Assembly (NCBI RefSeq): GCF_024643285.1
Contig: NZ_JAMSLW010000003.1
Span: forward strand, 434,097-498,096
Source of the DNA: Parapedobacter lycopersici
Lineage (GTDB): Bacteria > Bacteroidota > Bacteroidia > Sphingobacteriales > Sphingobacteriaceae
Length of the DNA: 64,000 bases
Direction: 5' to 3'
Shown: in pieces, positions 28,201 to 36,438 of the stretch
Numbering within the stretch: position 1 is the stretch's first letter
How the letters are laid out: the number at the start of each line of letters is the position of its first letter
Program-made: the position numbers and the translations under genes
The notes under the pieces: model-generated
Seen by the model: the letters and a program-made list of their open reading frames with translations, nothing else
Databases searched by the model: none
What the model was told of the DNA's origin: nothing

Positions 28201-29773
28201 AAAACTGCTTGAAATAGCTTGATAGGTGTTGGGGATGTTCCGACAGTACCGCCAGCGGCACATCGGTGCCCATCGAGCCGATGGGTTCCTTGCCATCGAG
28301 TGCCATCGGCACTAGGATACCGTCCACATCTTCCCGGGAATACCCGAACAGCTGCTGGTATTTGAATACAGATTCTTTGGAAAGGTAAGTGAAGGTAACC
28401 CGCGGATCTGCCAGTTCCTCCATACGGATTTTATACTGATGTACCCAGTCTTTATACGGCTGAGCGTTTGCCAGGTCGCTTTTAACCTGCTCGTCCGACA
28501 GGATTTCGCCCTTTTCCATATCGACCAGAAAAATCTTTCCGGGTTGCTGCCGCCCTTTCTTAATGATCAGGCTTTCGTCGATGGGAAGTGCCCCTGCTTC
28601 GGAAGCTACCACTACGCGGTCGTCCGAAGTTACTGCAAACCGCAACGGACGCAACCCGTTCCGGTCGAGCATGGCGCCGATGGTCCGGCCGTCGGTGAAA
28701 CACAAGGCCGCCGGCCCATCCCAGGGTTCCATTAATGTGGCGTGGTATTCGTAAAATGCCTTTTTCAGGGGATCCATCTGGGTGTTTCCGTCCCAGGCCT
28801 CGGGTACCATCATCAACATCACATGCGCGATGCTCCTTCCGCTGTGTAACAACAGCTCGGCTACATTGTCAAGGCAGGCCGAGTCGGATTGATGGCCGTC
28901 CACCACCGGCAGAAGAATCTGCATTTCCTCTTCGGTGAAATAGGGGGATGACAGCGACCGCAAACCGGCATAAAACCAATTGAGGTTGCCTGTCAGCGTA
29001 TTGATTTCGCCGTTATGGGCCAGCATACGGAAAGGCTGGGCCAACTGCCAGGACGGAAAAGTATTGGTTGAAAAGCGGGAGTGTATCAGGCCGAAGGCCG
29101 ATACGACGCGTGTGTCCGAGAGGTCACGGAAATACGTGCCCACCTGATAAGTCGTTAACTGTCCTTTATATACAATAACCCTGCAGGAAAGCGAGGCAAT
29201 GTAAACGGTTTCGGACGGTATGCCGGCTGCCCGGATATTTTTAACAATGAGCTGGCGCAGTACATAAAGCTTACGTTCAAAGTCGTCGGTGTTGGCGATG
29301 TGATCCGGACGCGATACAAAAAACTGCACGATGTCGGGTTCTACGCTTAACGCCGTCGGACCGATACCTTCCGGATTAACCGGCACTTCCCTGAAACCAA
29401 GGAAATCCATACCCCGGTCGGCAGCCGCTTCCCTTATCAGCTCGCGGCAGCGACGGTTATCTTCCGCATCTTTGGGTAAAAAGACCATGCCTACACCGTA
29501 ATAACCCGGCTCTTTAAGCTGAATACCCAGCGATATGCATTCTTCCCACAGAAACTCGTGCGGCAACTGGATCATGATGCCCGCACCGTCGCCGCTTTCG
29601 GGATCACAGCCACACGCCCCCCGGTGCTCCATGTTTTCCAGCATGGTCAACGCATCCCGCACCTGATTGTGCGTTTTGTTTCCCTTTAAGCTGGCAACGA
29701 AGCCTACTCCACATGCATCACGCTCAAAATCAGGTTGGTAAAGCCCTTCCTGTTGTTTCAATCTATCAGTCAT
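25259..29773 (-). CDS. gltB: Glutamate synthase large subunit
   Basis: Alpha subunit of 1504 aa that converts glutamine plus 2-oxoglutarate to two glutamates. The N-terminal class II amidotransferase nucleophile is Cys21 in DACGVGF, after a 20-residue propeptide. The central and FMN-binding synthase domains follow, with the 3Fe-4S motif C-IMMRK-C-HLNT-C near 1130. The C-terminal glycine-rich beta-helix (GxxGxxxxxG repeats) is intact. The length is normal. Together with gltD it forms the GOGAT enzyme. Confidence 0.98.
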   Translation of the reverse strand: MTDRLKQQEGLYQPDFERDACGVGFVASLKGNKTHNQVRDALTMLENMEHRGACGCDPESGDGAGIMIQLPHEFLWEECISLGIQLKEPGYYGVGMVFLPKDAEDNRRCRELIREAAADRGMDFLGFREVPVNPEGIGPTALSVEPDIVQFFVSRPDHIANTDDFERKLYVLRQLIVKNIRAAGIPSETVYIASLSCRVIVYKGQLTTYQVGTYFRDLSDTRVVSAFGLIHSRFSTNTFPSWQLAQPFRMLAHNGEINTLTGNLNWFYAGLRSLSSPYFTEEEMQILLPVVDGHQSDSACLDNVAELLLHSGRSIAHVMLMMVPEAWDGNTQMDPLKKAFYEYHATLMEPWDGPAALCFTDGRTIGAMLDRNGLRPLRFAVTSDDRVVVASEAGALPIDESLIIKKGRQQPGKIFLVDMEKGEILSDEQVKSDLANAQPYKDWVHQYKIRMEELADPRVTFTYLSKESVFKYQQLFGYSREDVDGILVPMALDGKEPIGSMGTDVPLAVLSEHPQHLSSYFKQFFAQVTNPPIDPIRERLVMSLTTFIGNAGNILAEDKMHCHCVSLEHPILTSRELEKLRSIDTGVFQAKTLQCYFNATGKPGALEEGLRRLCRYAEDAVKDGFEVIILSDRAIDSQHAAIPSLLAVSAVHHHLIKTGHRGAVGLVVEGGDIWEVHHFACLLAFGATAINPYMALASIRTLKEQQLLDTPLSWPQLSKNYVKAVCGGLLKIFSKMGISTLQSYHGAQIFEVLGINKQVVDTYFCGAVSRIGGLDLDDIAREVLSKHHRGFTSSRNSKDLLPEGGIYQWKRRGEAHLFNPQTVHLLQQACRTGDYDTYKKYAALINNQQERMYTLRGLLDFAKHRSAISIDEVEPAENIMKRFATGAMSFGSISHEAHSTLAIAMNRIGGKSNTGEGGEDEIRYQRLPNGDSMRSAIKQVASGRFGVTSNYLTQADELQIKMAQGAKPGEGGQLPGHKVDDWIARVRHSTPGVGLISPPPHHDIYSIEDLAQLIFDLKNANREARINVKLVSKAGVGTIAAGVAKAHADVILIAGYDGGTGASPISSIKHAGLPWELGLAESHQTLVKNKLRSRVVLQTDGQLKTGRDIAMAALLGAEEWGVATAALVAGGCIMMRKCHLNTCPVGVATQDPELRKLFSGKPEHIVNLFKFLAEELREIMAELGFRTINEMVGRAQFLKKRENISHWKVNKLDLSGILYVAPSAANETLYQTEAQDHGMDMILDWGLLKQAAAALDSKTPVFGTFEVKNTDRTIGTLLSNEVSKRYGSEGLPDNTINYKFMGSAGQSFGAFATKGLSFELEGEANDYVGKGLSGAQLAIYPAASSPLVPHENIIIGNVALYGATSGNLFVCGQAGERFAVRNSGATAVVEGVGDHGCEYMTGGRALILGGTGRNFAAGMSGGIAWVYDTEGTFRDNCNTEMVDLDPLEATDETEITALLKRHIHLTGSKRAAYILKNWKKEKTCFIKVFPREYKHALRSKLVEA

Positions 29774-30008
29774 TCTTTTTAGTTAGCTTAACAGATTGCT
29801 AAATTAGTAAATATTGTGTAAATAATTTAATTTTTTTCAAATTATTATTCGTTTCGTTGAGAATAAGCCATTATTTGTATGTATTATTGATAATTTGTTA
29901 AAACCAACTTTCGTTTTATGGCTGCCTATGCAAAAAGGAAATAATTTGCCGGATAGGGAAAAAACGCTATTTTCGGTTCGAATAAACAACAAACCAAACA
30001 ATCATCCA

Positions 30009-31106
30009 ATGAAAATTACCCACACCGACATTTACCGTTTCAGTATTCCAATGGAACCGTTTGCCATTGCAACCGGAACCATGACGTATGCACAGAATAC
30101 CCTGATCCGGGTATTTACCGATTCCGGCTTATATGGTGTGGGCGAATGCTCCGCATTTCCCATGATCGTGGGCGAAACACAGGACACCTGCCTGGTGCTG
30201 GCCCGGGACTTTTCGGCGCTCTGGAAGGGGAAGGATGCATTGGATATGCCCGCGCGCCTGGCTGAGCTCGATGCTTTTATTGCCGGAAATACGACGATCA
30301 AAAGTGCATTTGACATGGCGCTGCACGACCTGGCTGCCAAGCATGCCAATGTGCCGCTCTACCAATACCTGGGAGGCACTGTGCGGCCCATCGTAACGGA
30401 TATCACGGTCGGGCTGGGCAGTCCGGAGACCATGGCCGATAAGGCACTGGCGTTCCGTAACCAGGGAGCGGGGGTACTTAAGGTGAAACTCGGGAAAGAC
30501 CCGGTAGACGACATCCGGCGCATCCGGGCGATCCGCGAGGCAGTCGGTGATCAGTTACCCATCCGGATCGACGCCAACCAGGGATGGGACTACCCGCAGG
30601 CCTCCATGGCCCTGCGCGGATTGCAGGCGTTTGACATCCAGTTCTGTGAGCAGCCGATGCGCCGGTATAACGATCACCTGCTGCCGCGCCTGCGGACGGA
30701 AACCACCATCCCCATCATGGCCGACGAAAGCTGTTATGACCACCGGGATGCCGAACGCCTGGCGGCGGCCGGTGCCTGCGATTACATTAATATTAAGTTT
30801 TCCAAATCGGGCGGCATTGCGGAGGCCATGCGCATCCACGACACCGCATCCGCACAGGGCATCCCCTGTATGATCGGCGGTATGCTGGAGAGCCGTATTG
30901 CGCTATCGGCAAAAGTCCATTTTGCCTATGCAGCCCCCAATGTCCGGTTTTTCGATATGGATACCTGCCTGCTGGGCCACCTGGAAGACCCCGCCGTAAA
31001 CGGGGTACAGTTTGATGGCTACCGCCTTTCGCTGCCCGACCTGCCCGGCATCGGCGCGGATGCCGATGCGGATTTTCTCCGTCAGTGTGCGCATTGGTCG
31101 GTCTAA
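30009..31106 (+). CDS. Dipeptide epimerase (enolase superfamily)
   Basis: Cytosolic enzyme of 365 aa that probably epimerises L-Ala-D/L-Glu or related dipeptides, as in murein peptide recycling. The start MKITHTDIYRF was chosen; upstream in-frame codons encode unlikely sequence. The KVKLGKD catalytic lysine motif near 164 and metal ligands DANQGW, EQP and ADES are visible. The second catalytic lysine is in NIKFSKSGG. DMDTCLL near 313 fits the DxD signature of dipeptide epimerases. The exact dipeptide specificity cannot be deduced. It differs from the three Tat-exported enolase relatives at 38-55 kb, since it has no signal peptide. Confidence 0.85.
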   Translation: MKITHTDIYRFSIPMEPFAIATGTMTYAQNTLIRVFTDSGLYGVGECSAFPMIVGETQDTCLVLARDFSALWKGKDALDMPARLAELDAFIAGNTTIKSAFDMALHDLAAKHANVPLYQYLGGTVRPIVTDITVGLGSPETMADKALAFRNQGAGVLKVKLGKDPVDDIRRIRAIREAVGDQLPIRIDANQGWDYPQASMALRGLQAFDIQFCEQPMRRYNDHLLPRLRTETTIPIMADESCYDHRDAERLAAAGACDYINIKFSKSGGIAEAMRIHDTASAQGIPCMIGGMLESRIALSAKVHFAYAAPNVRFFDMDTCLLGHLEDPAVNGVQFDGYRLSLPDLPGIGADADADFLRQCAHWSV

Positions 31107-31140
31107 TATGGCCTTCCACATATCCCTACGAATCCCTACC

Positions 31141-31171
31141 TTTGCTCGTTGTAACAGACAGGCTATTATTA
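31141..31171 (+). promoter_or_regulatory. Possible promoter of the deoxyhypusine-synthase-like gene
   Basis: TTTG (31141-31144), a 19-bp spacer and TATTATTA (31164-31171) have the right spacing but an imperfect -7 box. The leader would be about 20-25 nt and would consist mainly of the 17-bp tandem repeat. Confidence 0.35.
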
Positions 31172-31173
31172 AT

Positions 31174-31207
31174 AAGTGATTACGATTAACAAGCGATTAC
31201 GATGAAC
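31174..31207 (+). repeat. 17-bp tandem duplication spanning a start codon
   Basis: AAGTGATTACGATTAAC (31174-31190) is followed directly by AAGCGATTACGATGAAC (31191-31207), identical at 15 of 17 positions. One of the two differences (T to G) creates the ATG used as start of the deoxyhypusine-synthase-like gene. Confidence 0.7.
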
Positions 31208-32185
31208 GCAACAAAAAAGGGACCCATATCCCAATTCCTTGAGAAGAATTACCTGCATTTCAATGCCGCGGCGCTGGTAGACGCCGCAAAGGGATACGAG
31301 GCACACCTGGATGCCGGCGGGAAGATGATGATTACCCTGGCCGGTGCAATGAGTACAGCCGAACTGGGCATTTCGCTCGCCGAAATGATCCGTCAGGATA
31401 AAGTATCCGTCATCAGCTGTACCGGGGCAAACCTCGAAGAAGATATCATGAACCTGGTTGCCCATTCCCACTATAAGCGGGTACCCCATTACCGCGACCT
31501 GAGTCCGCAGGACGAATGGGAATTGCTGGAAAACCATTATAACCGCGTTACGGATACCTGTATCCCGGAAGAGGAAGCATTCCGTCGCATCCAGCAGCAT
31601 ATCCACAAGATATGGAAGGAAGCCGAAGCGGCGGGCGAACGGTACTTTCCCCATGAATACATGTACAAGCTCCTGAACAGCGGCGTGCTTACCCAATATT
31701 ACGAAATTGACCCGAAAAATTCGTGGATGCTCGCGGCGGCGGAGAAGAACCTGCCGATCGTTGTTCCGGGATGGGAAGACAGTACGATGGGCAATATCTT
31801 CGCCTCGTATGTGATCAAGGGTGAACTGAAAGCGTCAACCATGAAAAGCGGGATCGAATACATGACGTACCTGGCCGACTGGTACATTAAAAATTCCGGT
31901 GGCAAGGGTGTCGGCTTTTTCCAGATCGCCGGCGGCATTGCGGGTGATTTCCCGATCTGTGTCGTACCGATGCTTTACCAGGACATGGAAATGAATGATA
32001 TTCCGTTCTGGAGCTATTTCTGCCAGATATCGGATTCCACGACGTCTTACGGCTCGTATTCCGGTGCGGTACCCAATGAGAAAATCACCTGGGGGAAACT
32101 GGATATTGATACACCCAAGTTCATTGTGGAATCCGACGCAACGATTGTCGCTCCCCTGATCTTCGCCTGGGTACTGGGCCAGTAA
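31202..32185 (+). CDS. Deoxyhypusine synthase-like enzyme
   Basis: Protein of 327 aa of the deoxyhypusine synthase superfamily, NAD-dependent enzymes that transfer a 4-aminobutyl group from spermidine. The segment ITWGK places Lys299 where the eukaryotic enzyme has its catalytic lysine (SWGK). AGAMSTAELGISL near 43 and SCTGANLEEDI near 78 fit the NAD-binding core. Bacteria lack eIF5A, and several bacterial homologues act as homospermidine synthase-like enzymes, so a polyamine product is more likely than hypusine. The next gene follows after 20 bp. Confidence 0.85.
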   Translation: MNATKKGPISQFLEKNYLHFNAAALVDAAKGYEAHLDAGGKMMITLAGAMSTAELGISLAEMIRQDKVSVISCTGANLEEDIMNLVAHSHYKRVPHYRDLSPQDEWELLENHYNRVTDTCIPEEEAFRRIQQHIHKIWKEAEAAGERYFPHEYMYKLLNSGVLTQYYEIDPKNSWMLAAAEKNLPIVVPGWEDSTMGNIFASYVIKGELKASTMKSGIEYMTYLADWYIKNSGGKGVGFFQIAGGIAGDFPICVVPMLYQDMEMNDIPFWSYFCQISDSTTSYGSYSGAVPNEKITWGKLDIDTPKFIVESDATIVAPLIFAWVLGQ

Positions 32186-32205
32186 CCTTCCTAACCCGTC
32201 AGCGT

Positions 32206-32715
32206 ATGGCCTTATCCAATATACAGACTGCCGATCCCACGGCGCTGGGCTGCCTCCTGAATGAAACCATTTTCGGGATAGCGGAAGCCCGGCCGGACGG
32301 TGGGGTAGACCATGAAACGGAATCGCCCCATTTTGTCTTTTATGGGGAGAATAAACGCCGGTATCTCTTTCTGGTTGAAGACCGGCACCATGAGTGGATG
32401 TCGGCGCCGGCACTGGATGCGTTCTCCCGGACGCTGGCGGCACTGAAATTATCGGTCGGTGATATTGCGCTGCTGAATTTGGCCCGGTTGCCGGAAGTTC
32501 CGAAGAAAACCCAGCTGACCGCTTTTTTCCAACCGCGGGCTGTTGTCCTCCTGGGAGCCCCGCCAGCCGTATTCGGACTGGATCCGGGCGTATCAGGGCA
32601 GGTGGTGGACAGCGACGGACTGCCGGTTCTCCGGACGGCGGCGTTCGATGAATTGCTGACCAACGACGAAAAGAAACGGCAGTTCTGGACTGCCATAAAA
32701 CAGTTACTGGTATGA
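32206..32715 (+). CDS. Hypothetical protein, possible divergent HolD-like (DNA polymerase III psi) subunit
   Basis: Protein of 169 aa with no clear family. The segment order RYLFLVED, TLAALKLSVGDIALLNL, AVVLLGAPPAVFGLDPG and LRTAAFDELLTNDEKKRQFWTAI is collinear with the E. coli psi subunit (HolD): a strand, a helix plus loop, an LGxxxPL-like strand, then a terminal alanine-rich helix with Trp. The similarity is pattern-level only. The gene overlaps rdgB by 4 bp and follows the DHS-like gene, so it is part of a three-gene unit. No signal peptide is present. Treat the function as unproven. Confidence 0.5.
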   Translation: MALSNIQTADPTALGCLLNETIFGIAEARPDGGVDHETESPHFVFYGENKRRYLFLVEDRHHEWMSAPALDAFSRTLAALKLSVGDIALLNLARLPEVPKKTQLTAFFQPRAVVLLGAPPAVFGLDPGVSGQVVDSDGLPVLRTAAFDELLTNDEKKRQFWTAIKQLLV

Positions 32716-33290
32716 TAACCCTTGTTTTTGCCACCAATAATGCCCATAAGCTTGAGGAAGTGCAGGCTGTCGTGGGCGACCGGTTCCACATCCTGACGCT
32801 GGCCGAAGTAGGCTGCAACGACGATATCCCTGAAACCGGAAATACGTTTGAAGCCAATGCCGCACAGAAAAGCGCATACCTGCAGGCGCATTACGAATAT
32901 GATTGCTTTGCCGATGATTCGGGCCTTGAAGTAGATGCACTTGGAAAAGAGCCGGGTGTTTTTTCAGCGCGTTATTCCGGCTCAAGGGACATGGAAAAAA
33001 ACATTGACCTATTGCTGCAGCGGCTGGGCGAAAACCCGGACCGGCATGCTCGTTTCCGTACCGTTATCTCGCTGCGTATTGGCGACCGTGAATATTTCTT
33101 TGAGGGGTCGGTGGAAGGCGATATCGGCTTTGAGCGCAGGGGAACCGGCGGCTTCGGCTACGATCCGCTGTTTACACCACGGGGATTCAGCAAAACCTTT
33201 GCCGAGATGACCGCCGCCGAAAAAAATGCCATCAGCCACCGGGCCATTGCCGTGGCCGGGCTTGCGGATTTCCTGCAGCGCCATTATTAA
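32712..33290 (+). CDS. rdgB: Non-canonical purine NTP pyrophosphatase (RdgB/HAM1)
   Basis: House-cleaning enzyme of 192 aa that hydrolyses dITP, ITP and XTP to monophosphates. Characteristic motifs are FATNNAHKLEE near 5, FADDSGLEVDAL near 66, PGVFSARYSG near 80, GFGYDPLF near 149 and ISHRAIA near 176. The ATG overlaps the stop of the preceding gene in the ATGA style, indicating translational coupling. Confidence 0.96.
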   Translation: MITLVFATNNAHKLEEVQAVVGDRFHILTLAEVGCNDDIPETGNTFEANAAQKSAYLQAHYEYDCFADDSGLEVDALGKEPGVFSARYSGSRDMEKNIDLLLQRLGENPDRHARFRTVISLRIGDREYFFEGSVEGDIGFERRGTGGFGYDPLFTPRGFSKTFAEMTAAEKNAISHRAIAVAGLADFLQRHY

Positions 33291-33399
33291 CCGGTTGGGA
33301 CGGCCATACCGATGACCGCGTGCCGGCCCCGGTTCGGAAGTGGCCAAACATTTCCGCCGGTCCGGTGTTGATAACCATAATAACCTCAAATCAATCGTT

Positions 33400-33621
33400 A
33401 TGGCAAGAACATTCGGAATCATTTTGGTCGTCATTGGCGTCGTAATGCTCGTGTGGACCGGTTTTTCATTCACCCGCAAAGAAAAGGTCGTGGACCTCGG
33501 AGCGGTAGCAATTTCCGCGGATAAGAAGGAACATGTTAACTGGCCGCCTTATGTAGGCGGGATTGTGCTGGCAGCGGGTGTGGTGCTGCTGCTGATACCT
33601 GCGGGAAAGCGGACGCGGTAA
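33400..33621 (+). CDS. Small two-helix membrane protein
   Basis: Protein of 73 aa with two hydrophobic helices (about 4-20 and 50-66). They are separated by a charged segment KEKVVDLGAVAISADKKEHV. The ATG giving MARTFGIILVV was chosen because upstream in-frame sequence does not look coding. Similar small proteins occur widely in Bacteroidota, but I know no function. It lies alone between rdgB and a lipoprotein gene. Confidence 0.6.
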   Translation: MARTFGIILVVIGVVMLVWTGFSFTRKEKVVDLGAVAISADKKEHVNWPPYVGGIVLAAGVVLLLIPAGKRTR

Positions 33622-33673
33622 CGATATTGGGCAGAATGGAATTTATACGATGCAGCTGATGGACCGGAACCCC

Positions 33674-34138
33674 ATGCTTCGCTGGCTTATCTGTGCAATT
33701 TCGCTGTGCGGGATAGGGGCCTGCCATACCGCAACGGAACGCCGGAGGGAGGTTTCCGCTGAAAACGGGACCGTGTCCCAAACGGCCTGTTACCGCTATG
33801 TCAACGGACGCGATACCGTGCACCTGCGGCTGATTACCGACCGGGATAGCGTGAATGGTACGCTGCATTTCAAAAACTACCAGGTTGATGGCAGCAGCGG
33901 GTCGGTGAGCGGCCGGCTCCACGGCGATACGCTGGTTGTGTTATACGATTTTTTCGCCGAAGGAATGCATAGCATCACCGAGGAAGCATTTCTGGTGCAG
34001 GGCGATACCTATGTCAGGGGATTCGGCGAACGGCAGGAAACAGCGGGAATCCATCGTTTCATCGACCGCCGTACCATTGATTTTTCCGATGGTCAGGCGT
34101 TTCATACCGTCCCGTGTGCGGCTGATCGCGCCGATTAA
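33674..34138 (+). CDS. Small lipoprotein of unknown function
   Basis: Envelope lipoprotein of about 154 aa. The signal peptide from MLRWLICAISL ends in a lipobox GIGAC (Cys17). The mature part is beta-rich, with alternating pattern and the segments TACYRYVNGRDTVHL and LVVLYDFFAEGMHS. An in-frame upstream start at 33650 is possible. Its 3' end overlaps that of the convergent DUF202 gene by 4 bp. No family recognised. Confidence 0.6.
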   Translation: MLRWLICAISLCGIGACHTATERRREVSAENGTVSQTACYRYVNGRDTVHLRLITDRDSVNGTLHFKNYQVDGSSGSVSGRLHGDTLVVLYDFFAEGMHSITEEAFLVQGDTYVRGFGERQETAGIHRFIDRRTIDFSDGQAFHTVPCAADRAD

Positions 34139-34536
34139 GTGGTCATGATCAGGTAACCGATGAGCAGCACACCGATCACCAGGATTAAACCGACCATGCC
34201 GTACAGCAGGCCGGATGTATGTGCGTATACGCCGCGCTCCAGTTGCCGGGCTGTCTGGCGATAGCGGAACAGCGCCAGCACCAGGCACAGCGCCCCTGCG
34301 GCAACGAGTAAAATGCCAATGGGGGCGGTATACCCGTATTGGGGCAGCGGCATCTGCTGTCCCAGCATCAGGCCCACCTGTCTGACGAACAACGAAAATT
34401 TAACGACAACAAAACCGAATGCCATAATCCCGATGGCAGTCCGCACCCAGGCCAGCAGGGTACGTTCATTGGCCAGGTGATCGTTTACGTGCTGTTTAAC
34501 CTGCTGTTTTTCCTTGTTTATATTGCTATTCATCAT
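34135..34536 (-). CDS. DUF202 family membrane protein (YidH-like)
   Basis: Inner-membrane protein of 133 aa. The family signature DHLANERTLLAWVRTAIG near 20-37 is followed by three predicted transmembrane helices (about 38-55, 70-92 and 110-130). The biological role of DUF202 proteins is not established; some are linked to stress resistance. The gene is single, between two convergent neighbours. Confidence 0.88.
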   Translation of the reverse strand: MMNSNINKEKQQVKQHVNDHLANERTLLAWVRTAIGIMAFGFVVVKFSLFVRQVGLMLGQQMPLPQYGYTAPIGILLVAAGALCLVLALFRYRQTARQLERGVYAHTSGLLYGMVGLILVIGVLLIGYLIMTT

Positions 34537-34587
34537 GTACCTCCTGTAAAAATACGGACGGCCCTGCCGGCCGGTTAAATACGCCTG

Positions 34588-36192
34588 CTAAAATGCTCCG
34601 CCGCTCCGCCGTGGCTGCCGGATAACCGGCCAGTTACCCCGTTTCCCGTCGGTGGCCGCCGGAAGTACCCGCTGTTCGCGGTTAACCAGCTCAGCCTCTT
34701 CGCTGGCCCGGTAAGCCAGTACGGCGGCAAGGATCACATTGTATTTCAGGTCATCGAACACCAGTTTGTCATAGGTGTCCAGGTTGGTATGCCACGTAAT
34801 CGTGGAATACCCCCACGAAAGGGCGCTCAGCATAAAGGCCGGAATACCCGCTGCGACGAAGGACGCGTGGTCCGACCCGCCGGCGGGGGGCATACCGGGA
34901 AATGTGGTCTCGATATCCCCGCGGACATCATACGGAACGGCAGCAAGCCACCGGTCCAGGAAATCGTAAGCGTGCAGAAACCCGGACCCATTGATGCTGG
35001 AGACCCGCCCGGTGCCGTTATCGAGGTTAAAAACCGCCTGTGTTTTGCCCACGATATTGGGGTGGTCAAGCACAAATGCGCGGGAGCCGTTCAATCCCTG
35101 TTCCTCACTGCCCCAAAGACCGATCAGGATTGTTCGTTTCGGGTTGGGCAGTATTTTTTTCAATATCCGTGCCGCCTCCATCATGGCGATGGTGCCGGTA
35201 CCGTTGTCCGTTGCCCCCGTTCCGCCTTCCCACGAATCCAGGTGTGCCGATAAAATAACATACTCCCCGGGTTTTTCTGTGCCCTTAATTTCGGCGATGG
35301 TATTGAAGATCGGGACCATGCCGCGCTCGTTGGACTCCGTCGTGATGCGTATCCGCGGATGATGGCCGCTTTCGGCCAGTCGGTATAACATACCGTAATC
35401 TTCGAGCGAGAGATCCACGGTGGGAATTTCCGTTGTCCGGGCGCCGAAAATCTTGTTTGATCCGAATTCCCGCGACCAGTAGGAGGTCACAATCCCCGCC
35501 GCTCCGGCTTCTTCCAGGACACTGGGCAGCGAATATTCGGAGATTTCCATGAGGCCGATTTTCCGCATCCGGTTTACCCAGGTTTCCGTTTGGGCGGTAC
35601 GGGCTTCCTTTAACCGTTCAAAAGACGCATCGCGGGCATATTCCTCCCAATTGTGATCCGGCCGGCCGGTCAGCTGGGGTATGGATATCAGTACGTGCTT
35701 CCCCTTTACCTGGGGCAACCAAGCGCGGAATGCGCTGGAATCGGCAAAATCAGGTAGCGTGATTACCTCCCCCTCAACCGCCCGGCCGCCGGTAGAGGGA
35801 CTCCATGCCAGCTGGGTGCCCGCCAGGCTTTTTACCCGTGGGTAAACCATATCAATATGGGAAATGCCGCGCTCCCAGCCACGCCATTCACCGAACGGCT
35901 CATTGCGGGCGGGTATGCCCCAGCCTTCGTAAGTCTTCACCGCCCATTCATGGGCAAGGTCCATCTGTGGTGTTCCCACCAGGCGGGGGCCGATCACATC
36001 CAACAGCTCATGGGCCAGCTTTTCCAGCTGGGAGTTTTCCGTGGCCTCCGTCACGATTTGTGTCACCAGCGGATCGGACGATGCCGTTCCCTGCTGACTG
36101 GCAGCCAATAAAGGGGTAAGCAGGAAAAGCAGGTGCAGCCAGATGGAACTGGTCCGGTAGCCGGGTATTGGAATCAAATGGCAATTGATCAT
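34588..36192 (-). CDS. Exported M28-family zinc aminopeptidase with PA-like insert
   Basis: Secreted peptidase of 534 aa. The ATG giving MINCHLIPIPG was chosen because a hydrophobic signal segment (SIWLHLLFLLTPLLAAS, about 16-33) follows; the frame stays open further upstream into repeat DNA. A protease-associated-type insert occupies about 130-290. Zinc and catalytic residues are visible in SAHLDSWEGGTGATDNGTG, GSEEQGLNGS, DHASF and WHTNLDT. It probably releases amino acids from peptides in the periplasm or outside the cell. It is not obviously linked to the sugar-acid locus that begins next to it. Confidence 0.88.
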   Translation of the reverse strand: MINCHLIPIPGYRTSSIWLHLLFLLTPLLAASQQGTASSDPLVTQIVTEATENSQLEKLAHELLDVIGPRLVGTPQMDLAHEWAVKTYEGWGIPARNEPFGEWRGWERGISHIDMVYPRVKSLAGTQLAWSPSTGGRAVEGEVITLPDFADSSAFRAWLPQVKGKHVLISIPQLTGRPDHNWEEYARDASFERLKEARTAQTETWVNRMRKIGLMEISEYSLPSVLEEAGAAGIVTSYWSREFGSNKIFGARTTEIPTVDLSLEDYGMLYRLAESGHHPRIRITTESNERGMVPIFNTIAEIKGTEKPGEYVILSAHLDSWEGGTGATDNGTGTIAMMEAARILKKILPNPKRTILIGLWGSEEQGLNGSRAFVLDHPNIVGKTQAVFNLDNGTGRVSSINGSGFLHAYDFLDRWLAAVPYDVRGDIETTFPGMPPAGGSDHASFVAAGIPAFMLSALSWGYSTITWHTNLDTYDKLVFDDLKYNVILAAVLAYRASEEAELVNREQRVLPAATDGKRGNWPVIRQPRRSGGAF

Positions 36193-36438
36193 GGTATTAT
36201 CTTTGGTTGAACAAGGGATAAAGCTCCTGAAAATAATCGGAATAAGCGAATTTTCCAGGGCGACCGGCGTGAATTTTTTAATTTCATGCATCCGGACAAA
36301 CGTCCGGTGTGCCGTGTGTTGACTGTTTACAGGGGAGGCACGACGCCGGACCACTGTGGTCCGGCCCGGTTTCGATACGCAGCCTGAACATATCCGGTGT
36401 CGCTTCCTGAACGGGTCAGGTAAATATTTTCCTTGCAG

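Noticed and set aside
31835-32857. 340-codon minus-strand frame opposite the DHS-like and HolD-like genes
   Set aside because: Spans two plus-strand genes that are better supported; its translation is low in recognisable structure.
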